Of a stretch of DNA of 64,000 nucleotides, positions 46,326 through 53,808 are shown piece after piece. Both the position numbers and the translations under genes were made by a program. The stretch spans positions 1-64,000 of the forward strand of contig CAMLRG010000003.1 in NCBI GenBank assembly GCA_946482335.1. Direction: 5' to 3'. Every line of letters begins with the position of its first letter. The first letter of the stretch is position 1. Source of the stretch: an uncultured Duganella sp. (GTDB taxonomy: Bacteria > Pseudomonadota > Gammaproteobacteria > Burkholderiales > Burkholderiaceae). Under the pieces are notes generated by a model that searched no databases, was not told where the DNA came from, and saw only the letters and a program-made list of their open reading frames with translations.

Positions 46326-47723
46326 CTACATGCTCGTCGGTACACGCAGCAACAGGGAGACATCCGGCGTATCGCGGGTCAGGCCGGCGCCCACCGAGAC
46401 ATTGACCGTCCGCTTAGGATTCAGACGGTAGGAAAACCCCACCAGCAAAGTGCCAAGCTGGGTGCGCACCGAGCCTGGGGATGGCACGCCATTCTGCCGC
46501 GTGCGCGCAATCGAGCTGTGGTCGTAACCGAAGCTGATCGAGGCCTTTTCGTTCAGGGCCAGCCCGACGCCGAAGTTAAAGCCAATCACGGCGCCCGGCT
46601 TGATGGTGCCGAGCGGTTCCCATTCGCCATCGAGCACGCGCCGGCTCAGGTTCTTGCGCTGGAAGTTGTGCAGGTAGCTGACACTGCCAAACAGCACGGC
46701 GGGGTCGGCCGGATAGAGCCAGGTCAGGCTGGGCTGCAAGGCATGGAAGCCCGAGCCGGTCGGCAGGTCCAGCGGCAAGCCGGTGCCGCTGGCGTTCTCG
46801 CCGACGCAGCGGCGCACGCAATCGGTGACCACTTCAAACGGATCGCGCCCGGTGCGGGTCTTCAGGCGCAGGCCGGCGACATAGTAGGGCTTGTCGGCGC
46901 CGCCGTCATTGAGCTGATGGCGCACCGACAATTCGACGTCGCCCACTGCGCGGCCGCTCACATCGAATACTCTCTCCACTGCGGAACCGGAAAATATCTC
47001 GCGGCTCACCGTGGAATCGGAGCGGTAAATATAGGGGATCCGCAGCTCCAGTTCGGTACGGTTGCTCAAGCCATAGCGGCCGCTCAGCGTGGCGGTGCTG
47101 GTATTGCGCTTGACTTCGCGCACGTCGATCAAGCCCACCAGCAAGGCGGGAATGATGGTGTAGCCGACCAGGGCTACGCGGTTGCTCGAAGAGTAGCCGA
47201 ACTGGAAGGACGGTTCCAGCACGAACTTGCCGCGCGCCGTCAACACGCCGGGGCTTTCGAAGATTGGCGCGACTTCGGGCGGCTTGCTGTCGCGCTTGGG
47301 TGCCTGCCCGACCGTCAGCGCGGGCTGCGGCTGGCCGGCGGGCGACGGCGCGGGTGCCGGCTTGGCGGGTGCCGGTCCCGGCGCCGGTGCAGGTGCTGGC
47401 GGTTGCGGCTGGCTCTGCCCGCCGCCCGCAGCGGCTGCCATCGGGCCAGCCGCTGCGCCAGGCAGCGTGGCGCCGGCCCCGGCGCTGCCAACGGATGCAG
47501 CTGCCGCTGCCGGCCCGGTGCCGCGCGCCGCAGCCAATCGCTCCTCCGCCACCTGCCGCCGCAATTCCTCCAGCAACGCACGCTGCTCGGCCAAGGTCTT
47601 CTTCAATTCGGCCAATTCAGCCGCCAGTTGCGCATTGCTGCGCTCAGGCGGCTGCTGGGCCACGGCCGGCTCACCGGCCAGGAGCAGGATCCCGGCTGCG
47701 CCGGCGCACATGGTTCGCTTCAT
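46326..47723 (-). CDS. FapF-like outer-membrane channel of an amyloid/adhesin secretion system
   Basis: A 465-residue exported protein. Signal peptide (about 1-22), then a coiled coil (about 28-65: AQLAAELAELKKTLAEQRALL...), an Ala/Pro/Gly linker (about 66-145) and a C-terminal beta-barrel. The barrel starts FESPGVLTARGKFVLEPS and contains GYTIIPALLVGLIDVRE, which I recognise from FapF of the Pseudomonas functional-amyloid system. FapF is a trimeric pore gated by its N-terminal coiled coil through which amyloid subunits exit. It is the last gene of a five-gene reverse operon with a C39 peptidase and the Gly-rich protein. GGAGG precedes the ATG. Confidence 0.8.
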   Translation of the reverse strand: MKRTMCAGAAGILLLAGEPAVAQQPPERSNAQLAAELAELKKTLAEQRALLEELRRQVAEERLAAARGTGPAAAAASVGSAGAGATLPGAAAGPMAAAAGGGQSQPQPPAPAPAPGPAPAKPAPAPSPAGQPQPALTVGQAPKRDSKPPEVAPIFESPGVLTARGKFVLEPSFQFGYSSSNRVALVGYTIIPALLVGLIDVREVKRNTSTATLSGRYGLSNRTELELRIPYIYRSDSTVSREIFSGSAVERVFDVSGRAVGDVELSVRHQLNDGGADKPYYVAGLRLKTRTGRDPFEVVTDCVRRCVGENASGTGLPLDLPTGSGFHALQPSLTWLYPADPAVLFGSVSYLHNFQRKNLSRRVLDGEWEPLGTIKPGAVIGFNFGVGLALNEKASISFGYDHSSIARTRQNGVPSPGSVRTQLGTLLVGFSYRLNPKRTVNVSVGAGLTRDTPDVSLLLRVPTSM

Positions 47724-47744
47724 CGTTCCTCCCTGGTTGGGGGT

Positions 47745-48155
47745 TCAGCGGGGCACAATGACATTCGACAGCGCCTGGCGCAGATTGCCTTCCAGGTTAA
47801 GACTTTTCAGCGTGGACAGCGCATTGACCGTGAGGTCGATGGTGGTCAGGCTGCGGATCAGCTGACCGTTCGCGCTATTTTGCACCAGAAGCGGCGCCAG
47901 CGCAGCTTGCGCTTCCGGCGCTCCCGCCAGCCGCGCCATATCGGCCAGTTCGACCCGGTTACGGGCTACTATCACGCCATTCACTTCGACCAGGCGCTCC
48001 ACGCCAAGCGCCACCAGCAAGCCGTTGCCGCTCTCGAAACCGCCGCGCGCCTGCTCCAATTGCGCCTCGGGCGCCGGCGTCCAGCCTGGCGGCGGCCCCT
48101 GGGCCATCGCCGGCGTGGCCAGCACCAGCAACAGCCCGCCCATTCCCAGTTTCAT
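47745..48155 (-). CDS. Small exported protein of the Fap-like operon
   Basis: A 136-residue protein with a signal peptide (MKLGMGGLLLVLATPAMAQ) and a mature region with LEQARGGFESGNGLLVALGVERLVEVNG. This pattern recurs in small exported proteins near C39-peptidase/FapF genes; no activity is known. The start at 48155 is preceded by GAGGGAGGG. It sits between the C39 peptidase and FapF-like genes with gaps of 11 and 21 nt. It may be a chaperone or minor fibre component, by analogy with FapA or FapE. Confidence 0.7.
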   Translation of the reverse strand: MKLGMGGLLLVLATPAMAQGPPPGWTPAPEAQLEQARGGFESGNGLLVALGVERLVEVNGVIVARNRVELADMARLAGAPEAQAALAPLLVQNSANGQLIRSLTTIDLTVNALSTLKSLNLEGNLRQALSNVIVPR

Positions 48156-48166
48156 GCTTCCCTCCC

Positions 48167-48835
48167 TCAAAAGTCGCTGCTGCCAAGCTTGGGCAGCGTC
48201 ACATCGCGCAAGCTGTCGCGCACGATGCCCTCGGCCAGCATGGCTTGCGGCGCCACGCGCCAATCCGCCGTTTCATTGAAGCGCGGCTTGCCGGGCCGGC
48301 TATGGACCACGAACAACAGGCGGTTTTGCCAGATCGCTTCGAAAGCCGGGCGCGACAAGGCGCGCGTGCCACCCGCAGGGTCGCCCAGCAGCACACGCTG
48401 GCCCTGCATCCCTTTGATCACGACGAAATGGCGGTAACCGTTCTCGGCCACCAGCACGATCGCCGGCAGCCCGGCCTGCGCCAGCCTGTCCAGCGGCTGC
48501 TCGAAGCCGTCCGCCGTGAAGCCGCGTGCGGCCAGGTAGCGTTTCATGTCCAGCAGCGAAAACCCTTCGCGGCGGATGCGCGGCTGGTCGCCGCGTGCGA
48601 ACATGTCACGGAAGATGTCCTGCTCCGTGACGGGAAAATCGTAATGATGGCTCAGCAGGGTCGCCAGCGCGGCCGAGCCGCAACTGAAATCGTATTGCTG
48701 GCGCACCGTGCTGCGAAAGCGCGCTTCCTTCAGGCTCGTCACCGGCACGACAAAACTGGCGCCGCCGGCTGTGAAGTCGGCGGCCTGCCCGGCAAAGGCC
48801 GGCAGCAATGCCAGAACGCTGAGTATGGCTTTCAT
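48167..48835 (-). CDS. C39-family cysteine peptidase (FapD-like)
   Basis: A 222-residue exported protein with a signal peptide ending GQAAD and a C39 peptidase fold. The catalytic triad is visible: C52 in YDFSCGSAAL, H137 in YRHFVVIKG and D153 in LLGDPAGG. FapD-type peptidases are needed for amyloid export, probably processing subunits or other Fap proteins in the periplasm. It lacks the ABC-transporter domains of bacteriocin-type C39 proteins. The start overlaps the stop of the preceding gene (ATGA, 48832-48835). Confidence 0.85.
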   Translation of the reverse strand: MKAILSVLALLPAFAGQAADFTAGGASFVVPVTSLKEARFRSTVRQQYDFSCGSAALATLLSHHYDFPVTEQDIFRDMFARGDQPRIRREGFSLLDMKRYLAARGFTADGFEQPLDRLAQAGLPAIVLVAENGYRHFVVIKGMQGQRVLLGDPAGGTRALSRPAFEAIWQNRLLFVVHSRPGKPRFNETADWRVAPQAMLAEGIVRDSLRDVTLPKLGSSDF

Positions 48836-49263
48836 TTGATTTGCACATTGATGATGGTGGCATTCTGGATCAATACGTTGGCGCCGGAATTCTGGATCAC
48901 CATCGGCAACCCCGACGCATTGGCAAACGCCCCATCGGTCACGGTATTGGCGCCGCTGACCACATTCACCGCGCTATTGTTGGCGACGGTGCCGGCCAGC
49001 TTCATCTCGCTCCACGGCGTCTCGCTGCCGCCGCGCAGCTGCTCCAGCCGCTCGTCCTGCGCCGCAGCGGCGCCATCGGATACGGCCGGCGCAGCCACGG
49101 ACGGCGCCACCGGCGGTGGCGGGCCCGCCGGCATGGCCGTGTCGGCTGCCGCGGACAGCGGACCGAGCGGCAACGCACCCACCCAGGGGGACGCTGCCGC
49201 AAGGCCCGGCACCAGCGCGCCGCACAGGGCCAGGACTTGCACTGGCCTGCCTAAGCTTCGCAT
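48832..49263 (-). CDS. Small exported adhesin/amyloid-like protein
   Basis: A 143-residue exported protein with a signal peptide (about 1-24), a Pro/Ala-rich region and a C-terminal module. That module (about 100-143) reads NNSAVNVVSGANTV and ends VIQNSGANVLIQNATIINVQ, with repeated Asn/Gln/Val and alternating hydrophobics like a beta-strand-stacking unit. Its last residues resemble the C-terminus of the large Gly-rich protein in its Asn/Gln-Val pattern. It starts 13 nt after that gene and could be a fibre nucleator (FapB-like), which is inference. Confidence 0.7.
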   Translation of the reverse strand: MRSLGRPVQVLALCGALVPGLAAASPWVGALPLGPLSAAADTAMPAGPPPPVAPSVAAPAVSDGAAAAQDERLEQLRGGSETPWSEMKLAGTVANNSAVNVVSGANTVTDGAFANASGLPMVIQNSGANVLIQNATIINVQIK

Positions 49264-49276
49264 GATGCCGCGCGCG

Positions 49277-51178
49277 TTAACGGGCGCCCACCGCCAGGTT
49301 GGCTTGCACGTTCACGCTTTGCTGCACCAGCGACGACATGCCGTTGTTCTGGCTGATCACCATGATGCCTGCCGCCGACTGGCCGACGTTGCTCATGGTG
49401 TTCGACATGTCGAAGGTGCCTGCGCTGACGTTGTTGGTGCCGCCCGCGCCGCCCGTACCGCCGGTGCCGGCGCCACCGGTCGCCGTGCCGGCGGTATTGG
49501 TGCCGCCATCGCCGCCCGCGCCGCCGGTATTGCCGCCGCCGCCGGCGCCACCGGCACCGCCGTCACCTGCCATGGCATTGCCATTGGTCGCCGCGCCACC
49601 GCTGCCGGCCGCGCCATTGCCGTCGCCGCCCGTGGCAGCGCCGCCGGACCCGGCACCGCCCGCACCGCTTGCGCCGGCGGTGTTGTTGGCCATGCCGCTG
49701 GCAGCGCCGCTGCCGCCGTTGCCGCCCGCAGCCCCCGCGCCGCCTGTGCTGGTGCCGTTGCCGCCGGCCGCACCGCCGGCGCCTGCGCCGCCAGTGCCGG
49801 CACCGCCGGCGCCGCCGGTGGCCGCCACGGTGCCGCTACCGCCGCCGGCACCCGACGCATTGCTGCCGCCCGCTGCGCCGTTGCCTGCGGTATTGCTGGC
49901 CGCCGCGCCGGCGCCGCCTGCCGCACCGTCACCTGCGGTATTGGAAGCCATGGCGCCATTGCCGCCCGACGCGCCGGCACCGCCGCCGCCGCCCGCACCG
50001 CCCGCACCTGCCGTGCCGCCCGTACCGGCGCCGGACGCCGAGCTGTTGGTGCCGTCGCCGGAATTGCCGCCGGTCGCCGCCCCGGTGGCGGCTGTGCTGT
50101 TCTGGTCGCCCATGCCTGGCGTGGTCATCGGTTCAGTGCCGCCCATGCCGTTGGTGGCCGTGTTGGCCGAGCCGGCCGCGCCGCTGGCGGCCCCACCGCC
50201 GGCCGAGGTTTGCGAAGCGGTCGATGCGCCCGTGGCGACATTGCCATGGGCGCCGCCCAGGCCGCCCATGCCGGCCGCGCCACCGGCCCCGCCCGCACCA
50301 CCGGCACCGCCGCTGGCCGCACCGGTAATGCCGCCGGCACCGCCGGCGCCGCCGCCGCCGCCGGTCGCCGCACCGGTCGCGCCGCCGTCACCGCCCCGGG
50401 CACCGGTTGCCGCGCCCGAGGCGCCGCCGGCGCCACTGCCTGCCGTGCCGACCAGGCCGCCGGCACCGCCCGCTGCTGCGCCACCTGCTCCACCTGCCCC
50501 GCCGGCACCGCCGGTCGCTGCGCCGCCGGCACCGCCGGCACCGCCTTCACCGCCGCGCGCACCATCGCCGCCGCGGCCCGTGGTGGCGCCGGCCGCCAGG
50601 CCGCCCGCGCCGCTGGCACCGCCCGTGCCGGCACCGCCGGCTGCCGCGCCGCCGGCGCCGCCACCGCCTACGCCGTCACCCCCCGTGGCGCTGCCATTGA
50701 CCGCCACACCGCCCATGGCGCCTGCCGCTCCCGCGCCACCGGTGGCGGCACCGCCGGCGCCGCCCGTGCTGCTGGCATTGCCGCCCACCGCACCGCCCGC
50801 CGTGCCGGCCGCCCCCGCGCCGCCGTTGGCATTGCCGCCATTGCTTGCCACATTGCCGATATTGTTGATGGCATTGTTGCTGACCGTGCCGGTCAGGGCG
50901 CTGGTGGCGGTGGCGGTGGACGTGTTGAACGCATTGGTCATCGATGATGTCGCGGTGCCGCCATTGTTGGCGGCCGCGGCGCCCACGGCCGCCGCGGCGG
51001 CGTCGCCGCTGCTGTTGTTATTGTTGTTGGCCTGGCTGTTATCTTCGGTGGCCGTCGAGGCGCCATTGGCCTGCGCGCCCGGTCCGGTCTGGGTCACGTT
51101 CGGAACCGGCGGGGTCTCTTGGGCAAACGCACTGCCCATCGCCAATGCGATGGCTGCTGCAAGCAAAGTCTTCTTCAT
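49277..51178 (-). CDS. Large Gly/Ala/Asn-rich exported fibre protein (FapC-like role)
   Basis: A 633-residue protein, the first gene of the Fap-like operon. The signal peptide (1-19) ends SAFA. Residues about 20-115 are Asn/Ser/Thr-rich (SQANNNNNSSGD). Residues about 116-590 are dominated by GGAGGA-type triplets with interspersed T, N, S and D, resembling PGRS or silk-like sequence. A distinct C-terminal module (about 595-633) contains VISQNNGMSSLVQQSVNVQAN. No cysteine is present. It is probably the exported structural subunit of an extracellular fibre. GAGGATGAG precedes the ATG. The start at 51178 was chosen because upstream in-frame starts have no signal peptide. The opposite strand is also open by composition only. 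Confidence 0.8.
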   Translation of the reverse strand: MKKTLLAAAIALAMGSAFAQETPPVPNVTQTGPGAQANGASTATEDNSQANNNNNSSGDAAAAAVGAAAANNGGTATSSMTNAFNTSTATATSALTGTVSNNAINNIGNVASNGGNANGGAGAAGTAGGAVGGNASSTGGAGGAATGGAGAAGAMGGVAVNGSATGGDGVGGGGAGGAAAGGAGTGGASGAGGLAAGATTGRGGDGARGGEGGAGGAGGAATGGAGGAGGAGGAAAGGAGGLVGTAGSGAGGASGAATGARGGDGGATGAATGGGGGAGGAGGITGAASGGAGGAGGAGGAAGMGGLGGAHGNVATGASTASQTSAGGGAASGAAGSANTATNGMGGTEPMTTPGMGDQNSTAATGAATGGNSGDGTNSSASGAGTGGTAGAGGAGGGGGAGASGGNGAMASNTAGDGAAGGAGAAASNTAGNGAAGGSNASGAGGGSGTVAATGGAGGAGTGGAGAGGAAGGNGTSTGGAGAAGGNGGSGAASGMANNTAGASGAGGAGSGGAATGGDGNGAAGSGGAATNGNAMAGDGGAGGAGGGGNTGGAGGDGGTNTAGTATGGAGTGGTGGAGGTNNVSAGTFDMSNTMSNVGQSAAGIMVISQNNGMSSLVQQSVNVQANLAVGAR

Positions 51179-51246
51179 CTCATCCTCGCTGATGTCGTGT
51201 TCTTCAAAAAAAATGGTGCCCGCACTGCGGGGGCCAGAACAGCTAT

Positions 51247-51262
51247 CGCAAACTTGATGCCA
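51247..51262 (-). promoter_or_regulatory. Sigma-54 promoter of the Fap-like operon
   Basis: On the minus strand TGGCATCAAGTTTGCG has GG and GC dinucleotides separated by 10 nt, the exact spacing of -24/-12 boxes (consensus TGGCAC-N5-TTGC). It lies about 70 nt before the start of the Gly-rich gene and downstream of a sigma-54 activator gene carrying GAFTGA. The agreement in position and activator type makes it convincing. Confidence 0.8.
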
Positions 51263-51337
51263 CATCGGCTAAGCCGTTGAAATTACTCGACTTTGATGCG
51301 GCGGCGCAGCAAGCCCCCGCTGCCAGGCCAAGCCGGG

Positions 51338-51424
51338 TGTCACGTCCATGTGACGCGGCAATAGCGCGGTGCGCGAGCGGCACTGGGAAATGGCAGGGTG
51401 TTGGATTGTCACAGCCTTGTGACG
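51338..51424. promoter_or_regulatory. Twin enhancer palindromes TGTCAC-N6-GTGACG
   Basis: Two copies of TGTCAC-N6-GTGACG lie at 51338-51355 and 51407-51424, each followed by CGGC. Their centres are 69 bp apart and they sit about 76-162 bp upstream of the sigma-54 promoter (minus strand), a normal distance for enhancer-binding proteins. They probably bind the activator encoded at 51440. Confidence 0.75.
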
Positions 51425-51439
51425 CGGCCATTGGCCGGC

Positions 51440-52777
51440 TCAGCTGCGGCGCGTCCGGCGCTGAATGCCATGCTTGGCCATCAGGCGGTACAAGGTCATG
51501 CGTGAAATGCGCAAGTCGCGCGCTACTGCGGTAATGCTGTGGCCGGCCTCGATCCTGCTGAGCAAGGCCATGCGCTCGGCACTGGCCCGCGCACTGTCAA
51601 GATCTTCGGCATCGAAGGCCCCATCGGCGCTGTCCAGTTCCAGATCATGTGGCTGGATCAGTGCGCCATCGGCCATCACCGCGGCCCGCCGCACGCGGTT
51701 CAGCAATTCGCGTACATTGCCCGGCCAATGGTGGGCGCGCAAGGCGCGCAGCGCGCTGCTGCTGAAGCCGCGCACGCGGCGCGCGCGCTCGGTGGCATAG
51801 CTGTGGAAGACTTCTTCGGCCAGCGGCACCACGTCGTCGCGCCGCTCGCGCAAGGCCGGCACTTGCAGCGTCAGGACATTGAGCCGATAAAACAAGTCTT
51901 CCCGGAAATGGCCGCGCTCCACCGCGTCCGCCAGCCTGACGTGCGAGGCGGCGATCACGCGCGTATCGACCGGCACGCTGCGCGTGCCGCCGACGCGGTA
52001 AATGGTTTTCTCTTGCAGGAAGCGCAGCAAGGTGGCTTGCAATTCCAGCGGCAAGTCGCCGATCTCGTCGAGGAAGATGGATCCGCCGGCGGCCGACTCC
52101 ACCAGCCCCGTCTTGCCGGCGCCGGCGCCGGTAAAGGCGCCCTTCTCGTAGCCAAACAATTCCGATTGCACCAGCGACGCCGGTATGGCTGCGCAGTTGA
52201 TGGGCACGAAAGGACCGCCACTGCGGCCCGAATGCTCATGGATCGCGCGCGCCACCAGTTCCTTGCCGGTGCCGCTTTCACCCCAGATCAGCACGGGCGC
52301 ATCGGCGTTGGCGACTTTCAGTATCTGCTGGCGCAACAGCGTGATGGCCGCGCTGCGTCCGGTCAGGCGCATCGATTGGCAGCCCTCCGCAGCATGTTCG
52401 CGCCCGGCCAGTGCCGCCAAACCCAGCGCATGGCCAATCGTATGGCTGAGGCGCGCGGCATCCAGCGGCCAGGTATGGAAGTCCACGCAATGGTCGTGCA
52501 CCAGGCGGCGGAAAGGCGCGTCTTCCAGATCCTCCAGGTGGAACAGCGCCACCCAGCGCGGCCCGCTGTGGCGGCGCAGGAACTGGTCCAGCTCGTCGAG
52601 CGGCACGGCCCAGCCCACCAGCACCAGCAGGGCCACCGGGAAATGCTGCTCGCGCAAGGCCGCCTTTGCCTCGGCCAGACCAGCCACGAGGCAGACATCG
52701 AACGCTTGGACGGCCGCAAGCAAATCCGCCGGCACTGCCGCCGTCGAGGCGGCAATGCACAAGACTTGTCTTGACAT
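51440..52777 (-). CDS. Sigma-54-dependent activator with VpsR-like N-terminal domain
   Basis: A 445-residue enhancer-binding protein. Residues 1-115 form a receiver-like domain lacking an obvious phosphoacceptor pocket, comparable to VpsR, a c-di-GMP-linked biofilm activator. The AAA+ core (about 135-370) has Walker A GESGTGKE (166-173), the sigma-54 contact loop GAFTGA (213-218) and Walker B FLDEIGD. A Fis-type helix-turn-helix ends the protein (about 400-440, ITAVARDLRISRMTLYRLM). It lies directly upstream of the Fap-like operon on the same strand. AAGGTGA precedes the ATG. It likely activates that operon and may respond to c-di-GMP. Confidence 0.88.
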   Translation of the reverse strand: MSRQVLCIAASTAAVPADLLAAVQAFDVCLVAGLAEAKAALREQHFPVALLVLVGWAVPLDELDQFLRRHSGPRWVALFHLEDLEDAPFRRLVHDHCVDFHTWPLDAARLSHTIGHALGLAALAGREHAAEGCQSMRLTGRSAAITLLRQQILKVANADAPVLIWGESGTGKELVARAIHEHSGRSGGPFVPINCAAIPASLVQSELFGYEKGAFTGAGAGKTGLVESAAGGSIFLDEIGDLPLELQATLLRFLQEKTIYRVGGTRSVPVDTRVIAASHVRLADAVERGHFREDLFYRLNVLTLQVPALRERRDDVVPLAEEVFHSYATERARRVRGFSSSALRALRAHHWPGNVRELLNRVRRAAVMADGALIQPHDLELDSADGAFDAEDLDSARASAERMALLSRIEAGHSITAVARDLRISRMTLYRLMAKHGIQRRTRRS

Positions 52778-52887
52778 ATTTTCACCTTGCTGCCCCGATC
52801 ACTGGCGGGATAGAATACCGCCGCACAATTTTTCGGCACCAGAAGTAATGAATTTTTAACGGTGCTAATAAGACAATGGGGGGAGGC

Positions 52888-53490
52888 ATGGATCAATATA
52901 GGCTAGAGGCGAACAATCTGCCAACACTAAAGCAGCGCCTTGCTTTGCGCGCCTTGCACGCCTTCGGCTGGCAGATGAAGTTCAAGCCGCTGCCGGGTCC
53001 GCGCGGGATTGCCGTGGTATATCCGCACACCTCGAACTGGGACTTCGTGATCGGCGTGCTGGGCAAATGGGCACTCAACCTGCCCTTCCGCTGGCTGGCC
53101 AAGCACACCCTGTTCAAGATCCCGCTGCTGGGCCGCTGGTTCACCTACCTGGGCGGCGCTCCGGTCGACCGCAGCGCACCGCAAGGCTTGATCCAGGCCC
53201 AGGCCGACGCCATGCTGCAGGAAGACTGGTATTGGGTCGGCATCACGCCGGAAGGCACCCGCGGTTACAAACCGTATTGGAAAAGCGGTTTCTACCAGTT
53301 GGCGATGGCCGCCAAGGTACCGCTGGTACTGGTGTATATCGATTATCCGAACAAGACCCTCGGCTTGACCGAGCATGTGTGGCTGACGGGCGACGAGGAG
53401 CAGGACATGGCGGCGATCCGCACCGGCTTCGCCGGCCACCTCGGCAAGCACCCCGAATTGATGGCGCCTATCGTGTTGCGCCAGCGCTGA
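52888..53490 (+). CDS. PlsC-like lysophospholipid acyltransferase
   Basis: A 200-residue protein with the acyltransferase motifs HTSNWDF (HX4D type) at about residue 48 and GITPEGTRG further on. It is probably a 1-acyl-glycerol-phosphate or related lipid acyltransferase, soluble or peripheral, since only short hydrophobic patches are seen. A GGGGGGAGG run precedes the ATG at 52888; an ATG 12 nt upstream is possible. Its 3' end overlaps the urease-like gene on the other strand by 23 nt. Confidence 0.85.
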   Translation: MDQYRLEANNLPTLKQRLALRALHAFGWQMKFKPLPGPRGIAVVYPHTSNWDFVIGVLGKWALNLPFRWLAKHTLFKIPLLGRWFTYLGGAPVDRSAPQGLIQAQADAMLQEDWYWVGITPEGTRGYKPYWKSGFYQLAMAAKVPLVLVYIDYPNKTLGLTEHVWLTGDEEQDMAAIRTGFAGHLGKHPELMAPIVLRQR

Positions 53491-53716
53491 AGCCGGCCAC
53501 TTCCGCATCCCCTTCCAAGCGCACCAGCGTGACCGTGTGCGCCTTGCCCGGCTCGAAGCGCAGCGCCGTCCCCGGCGCAATGTCGAGCCGCATGCCATAA
53601 GCCTTCCAGCGCTCGAACTGCAGCGCCGAATCGACTTCGAAAAAGTGGAAATGGGAGCCGACCTGGATAGGCCGGTTCCCCTGGTTGGTTACGGTAAGCG
53701 TGGTGCGATCAGTCAT
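53468..53716 (-). CDS. Orphan urease beta-subunit-like domain protein
   Basis: An 82-residue protein matching the urease beta subunit core: [39 protein letters not shown] and a C-terminal [15 protein letters not shown]. No other urease genes (alpha, gamma, accessory) occur in the window. The start at 53716 has no clear ribosome site; frames extending to 53764 or 53812 are open and could add an N-terminal strand region. Either a repurposed beta-sandwich domain or a remnant of a lost urease operon. Such an isolated copy cannot form an active urease alone. Confidence 0.75.
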   Translation of the reverse strand: MTDRTTLTVTNQGNRPIQVGSHFHFFEVDSALQFERWKAYGMRLDIAPGTALRFEPGKAHTVTLVRLEGDAEVAGFSAGATR

Positions 53717-53808
53717 GTCGACTATATCTGCAAGACTTATGCCAGAAATTTCAAGGCATTCTCTCATCCTTTGTGCACCAGCATAATGCATTGCACCACG
53801 TAAGTGCA

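Noticed and set aside
49400..50850. Repetitive GCC/GGC tract as a CRISPR array or tandem repeat locus
   Set aside because: The repeats are short codon-level Gly/Ala units without constant spacers; they encode a low-complexity protein.
48245..50947. Long forward open frame of 900 codons across the Gly-rich gene
   Set aside because: It is the complement of GGC/GCC-rich codons of the reverse-strand fibre gene and peptidase genes. It has no signal peptide, no family motif and no plausible ribosome site.
49299..51257. Forward Pro/Ala-rich open frame opposite the fibre gene
   Set aside because: Composition (PPAPPAPP) mirrors the GGA/GGC repeats of the reverse gene; the reverse frame has a signal peptide, ribosome site and operon context.
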